A stretch of 64,000 bases of DNA from an uncultured Eubacteriales bacterium. GTDB taxonomy: Bacteria; Bacillota; Clostridia; Christensenellales; Aristaeellaceae. The stretch covers positions 1 to 64,000 of the forward strand of contig CACZHW010000007.1 in the NCBI GenBank assembly GCA_902781095.1, in the 5' to 3' direction. The position numbers and the translations under genes are program-made. This document shows positions 14,853-23,247 of the stretch, one piece after another (position 1 is the stretch's first letter; each line of letters starts with the position of its first letter). The notes beneath the pieces are model-generated. The model was not told the DNA's origin, searched no databases, and was given only the letters and a program-made list of their open reading frames with translations.

Positions 14853-16181
14853 TTACGGCATATCCGCCTTGCCGATTCGGGCCTTGAGCTCCTTGTCCAT
14901 GTTGGCGATTGCCTGATCCATGGTCTGCTCGCCGGCCACGTAGCGCTCGATCTCGGCGCTGATGATGGCGTCCGCTTCCGCGTCCTGCGGCGTGACGGTC
15001 ATGTTGGGGGCAGCGCCCGCAAGGCCGTCGCCCTCCGCCTTGCGGAAGGACTGTCCGCCGTAGAAATCAGACGGCATCTGCCAGAAGGGATCGCTCAGCA
15101 CGTCCTTGGAGACGGGGTTGGAATACGGGCCGTTCATCTCTTCCATCTGGGTGACCCAGGCGTTGCGCTTCTCGGTGTCGGTCTGGAAGTCGTACCAGAT
15201 CTGCTTGAAGAGGTCCACGTACTCGCAGGTGCCGTTGTCGACGAAGCAGAAGAAGGTGGAGACGGGCGCGCCGCCCAGGCCGACCTCTTCAAAGACGGGG
15301 GCGTTCATCACGCGCCAGTCGCCTACTGTGGCGGTCAGGTTCTTGCGCAGGAACTCGTCCCAGAAGGCGCCGATGTAGAAGGTTGCGATGGTGCCCGCGT
15401 CGGTCGCCTCGTAAATCGGGGGCTTCATCATCGTGGTCTTGTAGAGCAGGCCCTCGCTGTTCAGCTGATCCAGGAAGCCCAGGGCGAGCTTTGTGCCCGG
15501 GTCTTCGCCGATGACGACGTTGCCCTCGTCATCCCAGATGCGCGCGCCGGCCTGCGGCATGAGGCCGCGGCGGCCCCAGTAGCGCCAGGTGTAGGTGGTC
15601 GGATCGATATAGGAGAGGTAGACCTCGCCGTTGCTGCGCTCCTTGAGCAGGCGGCCGGCCTCCAGATAGCCGTTCATCGTGGACATCATGGCCGGGTCGA
15701 TGTCGTACTTCTCAAAGATCGCCGCGTTGTAGAAGAGCAGCTGCGGGCGCACGGCGTCCGGCAGGCCCCAGATGCGTCCGTTGACCGTCGCGTCGCTGAC
15801 GGCGCCGTCCACGAACTGGTCCGCCATGGGGGCGAAGTAGTCGGTCATGTCGAGCAGGAGCTCCGCGTCCAGCAGGTTCAGGATCTCCACGGTGTCGATC
15901 ATGATGATGTCGGGCATGGCCTCAAAGGAGCCCGCAAGGTAGTCCATCGAGATCTGCTGGCGACCGGCGGCCATGGTCTCGATCTTGGTCGTTTCGATGG
16001 TGACGCCGGGGGCGATGTCGCGGTGCTCGTCCAGCCACGCATCGTAGAAAATCTTGCGGTACTGCGGCTGGCCGGTGCTGTAAATCTCCAGCGTACCGTC
16101 CGGATACAGTTCGGCGGATGCCACGGCGAAGGACGCCAGCAGCATCGCCAGGGCGATGAACAATGCCAGGATTTTCTTCAT
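14853..16181 (-). CDS. Extracellular solute-binding protein, family 1 (CUT1)
   Basis: A secreted binding protein of 442 residues with a signal peptide 'MKKILALFIALAMLLASFAV' cleaved after 'ASA'; there is no lipobox cysteine, so membrane attachment by lipid is not evident. The mature part has the family 1 layout, with 'LEIYSTGQPQYRK' at the start and 'MPDIIMIDTVEILNLLDAEL' near residue 95. GGAGG precedes the ATG at a good distance. It is followed by a strong stem-loop and the two permease genes, so it delivers a sugar or sugar-like ligand to them. Which ligand cannot be told from the sequence. Confidence 0.88.
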   Translation of the reverse strand: MKKILALFIALAMLLASFAVASAELYPDGTLEIYSTGQPQYRKIFYDAWLDEHRDIAPGVTIETTKIETMAAGRQQISMDYLAGSFEAMPDIIMIDTVEILNLLDAELLLDMTDYFAPMADQFVDGAVSDATVNGRIWGLPDAVRPQLLFYNAAIFEKYDIDPAMMSTMNGYLEAGRLLKERSNGEVYLSYIDPTTYTWRYWGRRGLMPQAGARIWDDEGNVVIGEDPGTKLALGFLDQLNSEGLLYKTTMMKPPIYEATDAGTIATFYIGAFWDEFLRKNLTATVGDWRVMNAPVFEEVGLGGAPVSTFFCFVDNGTCEYVDLFKQIWYDFQTDTEKRNAWVTQMEEMNGPYSNPVSKDVLSDPFWQMPSDFYGGQSFRKAEGDGLAGAAPNMTVTPQDAEADAIISAEIERYVAGEQTMDQAIANMDKELKARIGKADMP

Positions 16182-16252
16182 GGGGATTGCCTCCTTCTTT
16201 TAATATGCTAACAGCCATCCGTCGGCTGTCAGGCGCGGGGAACGGGGGATCC

Positions 16253-16891
16253 TCAGGGAAACTGCAATTCGGAGCCGATCTGCCGGGCGTCCTGCTCCAG
16301 CAGGGAGAGAGCGAGGGGCAGGTCGCGCGCTTCCAGCGCCGCGATGAGGCGGATGTGGTTGCGCCCGTCCATGTTCCGGTCCGCGTGCTCGCCCGAAAAA
16401 TGCTGGCCCGCGGCCTGCGCGCAGTTTCGCAGCGTCCTGTCCAGCAGGCCGCACATGTACGGGTTGCCGGAGTAGCTGGCCAGCTGCAGGTGAAAGCCGC
16501 TGTTGCGCCGCCAGGCCTCGTAGCGCGAGGCCGGGGGGCCGATGTTCAAAAGGGCGGTTACGTGCTGCCGGAGCAGGGCGATTTCGCGTGGCCCGATGGA
16601 GGGAAAGGAACGGCGCAGCATAAACGTCTCCAGCGCGCAGCGCGCCTCTTCCAGGTGCCGCACTTCGGCGGGGGTGATCTGGACGACCTTGTAGCCGACG
16701 CGCGGAATGCTGCGGAGAACGCCGTCGTCGCACAGCGAGACGAGCGCCTCGCGCACGGGCGATTTGCTGACGCTGAAGCGCTCCGTCAGCGCGTTCTCGC
16801 TGAGGATGTCGTTGGGCGTCAGCACGCCGTTGATGACGTCGGCGTAGAGGCTCTCGTAGACGAACTGGGTCAGCGGTTTGTGCTCCTGCAT
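16253..16891 (-). CDS. GntR-family (FadR-like) transcriptional regulator
   Basis: A 212-residue regulator starting at the ATG at 16891 (GAGG 6 bases upstream); a longer in-frame reading reaches back into the upstream gene and is not coding. The N-terminal winged helix-turn-helix is clear: 'QFVYESLYADVINGVLTPND', then 'SENALTERFSVSKSPVREAL' and 'LRSIPRVGYKV'. The C-terminal helical domain ('EEARCALETFMLRR', 'NSGFHLQLASYSGN') is of the FCD type, which usually binds a small acidic metabolite and a metal ion. It sits between the UroD-like gene and the transporter genes with a 10-base gap upstream, so it most likely controls this operon in response to the imported or processed compound. Confidence 0.88.
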   Translation of the reverse strand: MQEHKPLTQFVYESLYADVINGVLTPNDILSENALTERFSVSKSPVREALVSLCDDGVLRSIPRVGYKVVQITPAEVRHLEEARCALETFMLRRSFPSIGPREIALLRQHVTALLNIGPPASRYEAWRRNSGFHLQLASYSGNPYMCGLLDRTLRNCAQAAGQHFSGEHADRNMDGRNHIRLIAALEARDLPLALSLLEQDARQIGSELQFP

Positions 16892-16901
16892 GGCGGCCTC
16901 T

Positions 16902-17858
16902 TCACTGAAAGTCCTGCGCGGCCCGCTTCGCGGCGCGCACGCGCCAGAGTTCCACGTTGTCGGGCAGCGTGCAGTCGGCGCCCAGGATGAAGCGCGCCGT
17001 TCCGGCCTCGCGCAGGATGGCGTTCGTCTCCGAGACGATGGCCTCTTCACTGCCGTCCACCAGCACGCTGCTGCGGTCGTCAAATCCGCCCAGCAGCGCC
17101 TTGCCGGGGAAGAGCGCGCGGCCGTCTGCCAGGGAGTAGCGGCAGTCGTGCACGGCCCAGTTGAAGACGTCGGCGTCGATGCTGTGGTAGGCGGGCAGCT
17201 GCACCTTTTCCTTGCAGATGTGCAGCACGGCCGTGGTGCCGCGCGCCTTCACGCGATCGATGACGTAGCGGTCGGCGGGGATGACGGCCTCTTCCAGCAG
17301 TTCCCGCGAAAAGCGGGTTTCCTCGCCGCCCAGCGCCGCGTAGTAAATGCCGTCCGCGCCCGCGTCGATGAGGCGGTCGCACAGATCGGACAGCGTTTCG
17401 GCGACGGCCATAAGCGCCCCTTTCACGGCTTCCGGGTTCTCGCGCAGGTGGCAGGAGACCCGGTTGTCCGGATTGGAAAAGTGCCCGGGCGTGTCCGTGG
17501 CGTGGTAGGCGGAGACGAGCGCGCCGTGGATGGTCGCCCACAGCGGCACGTCGGACGGAACCGCCCTGCGGATGGCGCGGAACTCCCCGATGTAATCGGG
17601 GTAGTCCGTCCGCTCGAACGGGACGGGGCGGACCTTCCGCCAGTCTTCGGCGCAGCGTATTTCCTGTTCCAGGCGATACATGTGCTCGTTCATGACCTTG
17701 AGCACGTCCGCGTCCGTCGCTTCGTAAAAGTCGAGGTGCGCGCGGACGGAAGCCTCCCCGAACGCGTCCTTTTTGTCAAAGTGATGCCAGAAGCCGCAGG
17801 GCACCCTGTCGGTTGCCTCTCCGGCGATGGCGGCGGCGATACGTTCCCTTTTATCCAT
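16902..17858 (-). CDS. UroD/MtaA-family protein (uroporphyrinogen decarboxylase-like)
   Basis: A 318-residue TIM-barrel protein of the family that contains uroporphyrinogen decarboxylase and the zinc-dependent methylcobamide methyltransferases MtaA/MtbA. The opening 'RERIAAAIAGEATDRVPCGF' is typical. The pair 'VLHIC' near residue 212 and the Cys in 'LGADCTLPDNVE' near 295 match the His-Cys...Cys zinc ligands of the methyltransferase branch, so methyl transfer is more likely than haem synthesis. It heads an operon with a GntR regulator and a sugar-type ABC importer, which points to use of an imported compound. The substrate is unknown; true UroD function is unlikely because no haem genes are near. 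Confidence 0.75.
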   Translation of the reverse strand: MDKRERIAAAIAGEATDRVPCGFWHHFDKKDAFGEASVRAHLDFYEATDADVLKVMNEHMYRLEQEIRCAEDWRKVRPVPFERTDYPDYIGEFRAIRRAVPSDVPLWATIHGALVSAYHATDTPGHFSNPDNRVSCHLRENPEAVKGALMAVAETLSDLCDRLIDAGADGIYYAALGGEETRFSRELLEEAVIPADRYVIDRVKARGTTAVLHICKEKVQLPAYHSIDADVFNWAVHDCRYSLADGRALFPGKALLGGFDDRSSVLVDGSEEAIVSETNAILREAGTARFILGADCTLPDNVELWRVRAAKRAAQDFQ

Positions 17859-18118
17859 GGAAAACGACCTTTCTGTTGCAGGCGGTTGGCGGAGACCGCG
17901 AAACCCTGCCTCTGATCATATCACATAATCAGATTACCAAAAGAAAGGGTGTCTGTCAAGGCCGGTATGCTGAAGCGATGCGGAAAAGAGACGTCAAAAT
18001 GCACAAAAATCATCACACAAAACAGCGAAAACGGTTTAAGGGAAGCGGAGCCTGCCGGGAAGGCCGCGGCTCCGGAACGGGAATGATGAAAAAAGGATGA
18101 GATGATCTCGTTAAAGCA
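17859..18118. other. Divergent intergenic region, no gene seen
   Basis: This stretch separates the minus-strand sugar operon from the plus-strand Fe3+-type transporter. The part next to 17858 (17,910-17,950) is AT-rich with tgat/atca repeats that could be a GntR operator, but I find no clear palindrome. No gene is supported. Confidence 0.4.
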
Positions 18119-18148
18119 TTGACATTTAGGCATCAAGCGGTATATACT
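18119..18148 (+). promoter_or_regulatory. Promoter of the Fe3+-type ABC transporter operon
   Basis: A perfect -35 TTGACA at 18119-18124 and -10 TATACT at 18143-18148 with an 18-base spacer. It drives the binding-protein gene starting at 18207. Confidence 0.8.
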
Positions 18149-18156
18149 GATTTCAG

Positions 18157-18175
18157 ATTGGTGAGAGTTTCACCA
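18157..18175. promoter_or_regulatory. Operator-like palindrome at the transcription start
   Basis: TTGGTGA, five bases, TCACCAA: a perfect 7-bp inverted repeat placed right at or just after the expected transcription start, suited to binding of a repressor. No regulator gene lies in this operon. Confidence 0.5.
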
Positions 18176-18206
18176 AATGCTTGAAAGACTGATAGGAGGG
18201 TTGTAC

Positions 18207-19265
18207 ATGAAAAAGATTCTTGCTTTGTTGGTTGCGGTCATGATGCTGGGCATCGCAGCGTTCGCACAGGCGGAGGACATCGACTGGCGCGCGCTGGAAG
18301 GCGGCGAGCTGATGGTCTACGGCGGATCGGACGAGCCTCACGTGGCGGCTGTCTGCAAGGCGTTTGAAGAGAAAACCGGCATCAAGACCAGCTACATCCG
18401 CCTGAGCGGCAACGACTGCTTCACCCGTATCAAGGAAGAGCGCGACAACCCGCAGGCCGACGTGTGGTACGGCGGCACCTGGGATCCGTACATCGCGGCC
18501 GCAAACGAGGGCCTGCTGTACGCCTTCGAGGACTGCAAGGGCGTGGCGAACTACCGCAGCGAACAGTACGGCGTCGGCTATCCGTACTGGGTCGGCATCT
18601 ACTCCGGCTGGATCGGATTCATCTGCGACGGAGAGGAACTGGAAGCCCGCGGCATCCCGGTGCCCACCTCCTGGGAAGATTTGACCAAGCCCGAGTACAA
18701 GAACCTCCTGGTCATGGCGAACCCCGGCGCCACCGGCACGGGCGTGATGGTGACCTCCATCCTCTTCCAGATCTTCGGCGAGGAGAAGGCGCTTGAGATG
18801 ATCGCCGCCATGGACAAAAACGTGACCACCTACGTGAAGACCGGTTCCGGCACGTCCCACCAGGTTGCGCTGGGCGAGGCGGCCGTGGGCGTCGGCTTCC
18901 TGCACAACGGCCTTGACTACAAGGTCAACCAGGGCTACGACAACTTCGTGCTTTCTGCGCCCAGCGAGGGCACGGGCTACGAAGTCGGCGGCGCTGCGGT
19001 CATCGAGGGCTGCAAGCATCTGGACGAGGCGAAGCTCTTCATCGAGTTCGCGCTGACGCCTGAGTGCCAGGAGATCGGCCAGACCGTCGGCTCCCTCCAG
19101 TTCCTGACCGTCAACGGCGCGAAGGACCCCGAGGCCGCGCAGGAGCTCGTGGATATGGGCATCAAGCTCATCAACTACGATTCCCAGTGGACCGGCGCCA
19201 ACAAGAACATGCTGATCGAAAAGTGGAACAGCGCGATTTCCAACGACAAGATCCAGACTGAGTAA
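18207..19265 (+). CDS. ABC transporter binding protein (Fe3+/phosphoglycerate/aminoethylphosphonate type)
   Basis: A 352-residue binding protein with a signal peptide ('MKKILALLVAVMMLGIAAFA', cleavage after AQA). Its core 'ELMVYGGSDEPHVAAVCKAF' and 'ADVWYGGTWDPYIAAANEGL' is that of the FbpA/AfuA/PgtC group that binds Fe3+, phosphorylated three-carbon compounds or related anions. The start at 18207 is fixed by AGGAGGG 6 bases upstream. Tyr-Tyr pairs that chelate iron in FbpA are not evident, so a phosphate-bearing ligand is as likely as iron. It is the first gene of a three-gene operon and is followed by a strong stem-loop. Confidence 0.82.
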   Translation: MKKILALLVAVMMLGIAAFAQAEDIDWRALEGGELMVYGGSDEPHVAAVCKAFEEKTGIKTSYIRLSGNDCFTRIKEERDNPQADVWYGGTWDPYIAAANEGLLYAFEDCKGVANYRSEQYGVGYPYWVGIYSGWIGFICDGEELEARGIPVPTSWEDLTKPEYKNLLVMANPGATGTGVMVTSILFQIFGEEKALEMIAAMDKNVTTYVKTGSGTSHQVALGEAAVGVGFLHNGLDYKVNQGYDNFVLSAPSEGTGYEVGGAAVIEGCKHLDEAKLFIEFALTPECQEIGQTVGSLQFLTVNGAKDPEAAQELVDMGIKLINYDSQWTGANKNMLIEKWNSAISNDKIQTE

Positions 19266-19285
19266 TCCTTCGGCCAAACCCGTCC

Positions 19286-19314
19286 GGGCCGTCTGTCTGA
19301 CAGGCAGACGGCCC
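19286..19314 (+). promoter_or_regulatory. Intergenic stem-loop after the binding-protein gene
   Basis: A perfect 10-bp stem (19286-19295 with 19305-19314) and 9-base loop without a T-tract. It is in the same position as the stem-loop at 14786-14817 in the neighbouring transporter operon, consistent with message protection and lower permease expression. Confidence 0.6.
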
Positions 19315-19343
19315 TTACAGCTTATAAAGTAGAGGTGGTTTGA

Positions 19344-21392
19344 GTGGCGAGCGCAAAGGGAAAACAGCTGGACCGGAAGAAGATGCTGGGCGACCCCATC
19401 CTCGTGATGGTCATCCTGCTGATTGCGGCCTTTTTGCTGCTCTTCGTCGTCTATCCGCTGCTGACCGTCACCACGCAGAGTTTCTCCCGCAGCGAGACGG
19501 AGATGATCGCGGCGGTGAAGGAGGACGGCGAGTGGCTGAGCGCGGCGGCCGGCAAGGCGCAGGGGGAGGCTGCGGAGCCCTTCCTCGCGCTGGGGCGGGC
19601 GGCAGGAGACTTCCATAAGATGTACAACCGCTACCGGCGCAACAACGCGGAAGAGGTCATCAGCACGCGCGCTGCCCTGAAGGCGGCGCTGCAGGCGGCG
19701 GACGGTGCGAAGACAGCCGCTTTTGCCGCGTCGCTGGAGAGCGCGGGGGAGACGGTGACGGAGGAGGAGATCGCCGCCCGCGTCGCCCGACTGAAGGAGA
19801 ACGAGGGGCAGCTGGGCAGGACGGCCTTCTCGCTGGACGCCTATGCGACGCTGTTTGCGCGCGGCAGCTTCCAGCGCGCCGTGCGCAACACGCTGCTGCT
19901 CGGTTTCATCACGGGCATCATCGCTACGCTGATCGGCTTTGTGTTCGCCTACGTGGACATGTACACGAAGACGCGGTTCAGCCCCATGTTCCGGGTGATC
20001 TCCGTGCTGCCCATCGTCTCGCCGCCCTTTGTGCTGTCGCTCTCGGCGATCATGCTCTTCGGCAAGCGCGGTCTCATCACACGGCAGCTTCTGGGCATCC
20101 TGGACGCGAACATCAACGGCCTGCATGGCATCGTGCTGGTGCAGGTGCTGACCTTCTTCCCGGTCTGCTACCTGATGCTCAAAGGCCTGCTGCTCAACAT
20201 CGATCCCTCGCTGGAGGAATCGGCCCGGGATATGGGCGCCTCCCGCTGGAAGGTCTTTACGACGGTGACGCTGCCGCTGCTGCTGCCGGGTATCGGCAAC
20301 GCGTTTCTCGTCACCTTCATCGAGGCGGTGGCGGACTTCGCCAACCCGCAGATGATCGGCGGCGACTACCGGACCCTGGCCGAGATGGTGTACAACGAGT
20401 ACGCGCTGCAGGGGGACCCGCGCGTGCCGGCGGCCATGTCCGTGGTGATGCTGCTCATCACCATCGTGCTCTTTACGCTGGAGAAATACTGGCTGGAGCG
20501 CAAGTCCGTGGCGACGCTGAGCGGAAAGGCGTCGCGGCCGCGCCAGCCCATCGGCGACAAGTCGGTGGTCATCCCGCTGGTCACCTTCTGCCTGCTCATC
20601 TCCGTCTTCGTCATCGGCATGTACGCCCTCATCCCGCTGGGCGCCATGTTCCGGCAGTGGGGCCGCAAGTTCGACCTCGTGCCCACGCACTTCCAGAAGG
20701 TCTTTGACCGCGGGCTGCAGCCGTTCTGGGATTCCATGCGGCTCTCGCTCATCGCGGCCTTCATCACCTCGTTCATGTCCATGATCATCGCGTATCTCGT
20801 GGTCAAGCGCAAGTTCTTCGGGCGGGCGGTCATCGAGTTCGTCACGATGTTCGCCATGGCCGTCCCCGGCACGGTGCTGGGCATCGCGCTGCTGCGCGGA
20901 TACATCACGGGCATCTTCAACAGCGGCCATCTGGTGCTGGCCGGAACGGGAACGATCCTCGTCATCGCGTTCGTCGTGCGCAGCCTGCCGGTCGGCACGC
21001 GTTCCGGCGTGGCGGCGCTGCGGCAGATCGACAAATCCATCGAGGAATCCGCCTACGACATGGGTGCGGACAGCGGAAAGGTCTTCACCTCCGTGACGCT
21101 GCCGCTGATCAAGGATTCGTTCCTCAGCGGCCTGGTGACGACGTTTGCCCGTTCCATCACCGCGACCAGCGCGGTTATCTTCCTCATCTCGCCGGCCTTC
21201 AAGCTGATTACCCCGCAGATCATGACGGTGGTGGACCGCGGCGAGTACTCGGAAGCGTGCGCGTGGGCGACGATGCTGATGATCATCGTGTACGGTTCCA
21301 TCGCGCTGATGAACGTGCTGCTCAGCTTCTTCGGCACCAGCCGCAGGCAGCAGCGCATTGAAAAGAAGCAGCTGAAGGAGGGCAGGGCATGA
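19344..21392 (+). CDS. ABC transporter permease, fused two-module (FbpB type)
   Basis: One polypeptide of 682 residues containing two permease modules, as in FbpB-like transporters. Two EAA loops are seen: 'SLEESARDMGASRWKVFTTV' near residue 290 and 'SIEESAYDMGADSGKVFTSV' near 570. The start is GTG at 19344 after AGAGGTGG. An unusual feature is a region of about 120 mostly hydrophilic, Ala/Glu-rich residues (about 40-160) between the first membrane segment and the first module, presumably an extracytoplasmic coiled or helical insert. It is preceded by the binding protein and overlaps the ATPase gene by ATGA. Confidence 0.9.
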   Translation: MASAKGKQLDRKKMLGDPILVMVILLIAAFLLLFVVYPLLTVTTQSFSRSETEMIAAVKEDGEWLSAAAGKAQGEAAEPFLALGRAAGDFHKMYNRYRRNNAEEVISTRAALKAALQAADGAKTAAFAASLESAGETVTEEEIAARVARLKENEGQLGRTAFSLDAYATLFARGSFQRAVRNTLLLGFITGIIATLIGFVFAYVDMYTKTRFSPMFRVISVLPIVSPPFVLSLSAIMLFGKRGLITRQLLGILDANINGLHGIVLVQVLTFFPVCYLMLKGLLLNIDPSLEESARDMGASRWKVFTTVTLPLLLPGIGNAFLVTFIEAVADFANPQMIGGDYRTLAEMVYNEYALQGDPRVPAAMSVVMLLITIVLFTLEKYWLERKSVATLSGKASRPRQPIGDKSVVIPLVTFCLLISVFVIGMYALIPLGAMFRQWGRKFDLVPTHFQKVFDRGLQPFWDSMRLSLIAAFITSFMSMIIAYLVVKRKFFGRAVIEFVTMFAMAVPGTVLGIALLRGYITGIFNSGHLVLAGTGTILVIAFVVRSLPVGTRSGVAALRQIDKSIEESAYDMGADSGKVFTSVTLPLIKDSFLSGLVTTFARSITATSAVIFLISPAFKLITPQIMTVVDRGEYSEACAWATMLMIIVYGSIALMNVLLSFFGTSRRQQRIEKKQLKEGRA

Positions 21393-22465
21393 GCAAGGAG
21401 AAGAAAGGCGTCCGTCTGCAGAACGTCTCCAAAATTTACCAGGATCCCAAGACCAAAAAGGAGTTCAAGGCGGTCGACAGCGTGAACCTCACGATCGAGC
21501 CGGGCGAGTTTATCACCCTGCTCGGCCCGTCCGGCTGCGGAAAGACGACGACGCTGCGCATGATCGCCGGCTTCGAATCGCCCGACGAGGGCGAGATCTT
21601 CCTGGGGGAGGAGCCGATCAACGAGCTGACGCCCAACAAGCGGGATACGGCCATGGTCTTCCAGAGCTATGCGCTCTTCCCGCACATGAACATCTTCGAC
21701 AACGTGGCATACGGCCTGAAGCTGCGGAACATCCCCAAGGAGGAGATCCGCAGGCGTGTGTTCGACATGCTGGACCTGGTCGGGCTGGACGGCATGGAAA
21801 ACCGCTTCACCAACCAGCTCTCCGGCGGACAGCAGCAGCGCGTGGCGCTGGCCCGGGCCCTGGTGCTGGAGCCGGGCGTGCTGCTCTTCGACGAGCCGCT
21901 TTCCAACCTGGACGCCAAGCTGCGCGTGCAGATGCGCACGGAGATCCGGAGAATCCAGCAGCAGCTGGGCATTACGGCCATCTACGTGACGCACGACCAA
22001 AGCGAGGCGATGTCCATCTCGGACCGCATCACCCTGATGAAGAGCGGCGTGATCGCCCAGATGGGCAGCCCGAAGGAAATCTACTATCACCCGAACAGCG
22101 AGTTCGTGGCCGATTTCATCGGCGAGTGCAATTTCCTGCCCTGCAAGGTCGTCGCCGCGGGCGACAGGAGCGCCCGCGTGTCAGTGGACGGCCACGAGGC
22201 GGAGGTGCTGACAGACCGCAGCGTGCAGCCGGGGCAGGACGGAAAGATCGTCCTGCGGCCCGAGGCGATCGCAGTCGGCGATACGGGCATCCTGCCCGGC
22301 CGGGTGGAGCTCTCCTGCTTTATGGGCTCCTACCAGTACTACCACCTCCGCGTGGGCGAGACGATGGTCAAGATCAACGACAACTGCCCCGTAAACAAGA
22401 AGGTCTTCGGGGTGGGGGACGAGGCGTGGATTTCCTTCGACAGGGAATGCGCGTATATGCTGTAA
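21389..22465 (+). CDS. ABC transporter ATP-binding protein (FbpC/PotA type)
   Basis: A 358-residue ATPase that powers the importer. Walker A is 'GPSGCGKTTT' near residue 46, the Q-loop 'MVFQSYALFPHM' near 90, signature 'LSGGQQQRVALARAL' near 145, Walker B 'VLLFDEPLSNLDAK' near 170 and the switch His 'YVTHDQSEAM' near 205. The C-terminal 110 residues form the TOBE domain typical of the FbpC/PotA/MalK branch. It is the last gene of the operon, coupled to the permease through a 4-base overlap. Substrate specificity comes from the binding protein, not from this subunit. Confidence 0.93.
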   Translation: MSKEKKGVRLQNVSKIYQDPKTKKEFKAVDSVNLTIEPGEFITLLGPSGCGKTTTLRMIAGFESPDEGEIFLGEEPINELTPNKRDTAMVFQSYALFPHMNIFDNVAYGLKLRNIPKEEIRRRVFDMLDLVGLDGMENRFTNQLSGGQQQRVALARALVLEPGVLLFDEPLSNLDAKLRVQMRTEIRRIQQQLGITAIYVTHDQSEAMSISDRITLMKSGVIAQMGSPKEIYYHPNSEFVADFIGECNFLPCKVVAAGDRSARVSVDGHEAEVLTDRSVQPGQDGKIVLRPEAIAVGDTGILPGRVELSCFMGSYQYYHLRVGETMVKINDNCPVNKKVFGVGDEAWISFDRECAYML

Positions 22466-22492
22466 AAACCCGATCTTTTCGAAAAGAAGGTC

Positions 22493-22521
22493 TTGACAAG
22501 GCGGCGCTTCTGCGGTATCAT
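22493..22521 (+). promoter_or_regulatory. Promoter of infC-rpmI-rplT
   Basis: -35 TTGACA at 22493-22498, 17-base spacer, -10 TATCAT at 22516-22521. An 11-bp inverted repeat (GGCGCTTCTGC 22503-22513 with GCAGAAGCGCC 22536-22546) straddles the -10 box. Confidence 0.85.
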
Positions 22522-22527
22522 CTTTGC

Positions 22528-22628
22528 CGTATCAAGCAGAAGCGCCCGCTTCTCGCCCGGCGGCATCGCCAGCCGGAGCTTATAGGGATTGAATCTCGGA
22601 GTGGGCGCATGCACGCCCGCTCTTTTTT
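22528..22628 (+). promoter_or_regulatory. infC leader with intrinsic terminator (L20-leader-like attenuator)
   Basis: The leader contains stem-forming segments (AGAAGC with GCTTCT around 22538-22552; CCGGC with GCCGG around 22559-22577) and then a terminator: 9-bp stem 22599-22607 with 22614-22622 followed by six T at 22623-22628. The infC ribosome binding site comes directly after. In Bacillota this operon is shut down by ribosomal protein L20, which promotes termination in such a leader; I infer the same here. Confidence 0.7.
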
Positions 22629-22646
22629 CATGAACTTAGGAGGTGT

Positions 22647-23207
22647 ATGGCAACCAACATGGCAGCAGCTGATCTCATGATGAACCAGGAAATTCGCGAC
22701 CGTGAGGTGCGCGTGATCAGCCAGACCGGCGAACAGCTGGGCATAATGAACACGCGTGACGCAATGGTGATGGCGGAAGAGGCAGGCCTCGATCTGGTGA
22801 AGATCGTGCCCAACGCGCAGCCGCCCGTCTGCAAACTGATGGACTACGACAAGTATCGCTACGAGCAGTCCAAGAAGGAACGCGAACTCCGCAAAAACCA
22901 GAAGGTCGTGTCGATCAAGGAAGTGCAGCTCTCCGCGACGATCGAGGAGAACGACATCCAGACCAAGGCCAAGGCCGCGCAGCGCTTTATCGCCGGCGGG
23001 GACAAGGTCAAGGTTTCCATCCGCTTCCGCGGCCGGCAGATCACGCATCAGGAGATTGGGCTTGCGGTTATGCAGGATTTTGCAAAGCGGCTTGCCGACA
23101 TCGCCGTTGTGGAGAAAAAGCCCCTGGTCGAAGGGCGCCATATGATCATGATCATTGCCCCCAAGACCGAGAAACCCGCTCCCAAGAGCTCAGCCAAAGA
23201 AGCCTGA
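22647..23207 (+). CDS. infC: Translation initiation factor IF-3
   Basis: IF-3 binds the 30S subunit, discriminates the initiator tRNA and blocks early 50S joining. The 186-residue product carries the family core '[20 protein letters not shown]', '[19 protein letters not shown]', '[19 protein letters not shown]' and '[11 protein letters not shown]'. The start is uncertain: AGGAGG is only 3 bases from the ATG at 22647 and 15 from the next ATG at 22659, so initiation may be inefficient, which would suit the known tight control of infC. The first gene of the classic infC-rpmI-rplT operon, behind a leader terminator. The C-terminal tail is Lys/Pro/Ala-rich. Confidence 0.96.
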   Translation: MATNMAAADLMMNQEIRDREVRVISQTGEQLGIMNTRDAMVMAEEAGLDLVKIVPNAQPPVCKLMDYDKYRYEQSKKERELRKNQKVVSIKEVQLSATIEENDIQTKAKAAQRFIAGGDKVKVSIRFRGRQITHQEIGLAVMQDFAKRLADIAVVEKKPLVEGRHMIMIIAPKTEKPAPKSSAKEA

Positions 23208-23247
23208 CGGGCTTCCATTACTTGCAATTCCGGAAGGAGGACTTTTT

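Noticed and set aside
18153..20930. A 925-codon open frame on the minus strand across the Fe3+-type transporter genes
   Set aside because: It is the antisense of clearly recognised genes in GC-rich DNA, its product is His/Arg/Asp-rich low-complexity sequence, and it matches no family.
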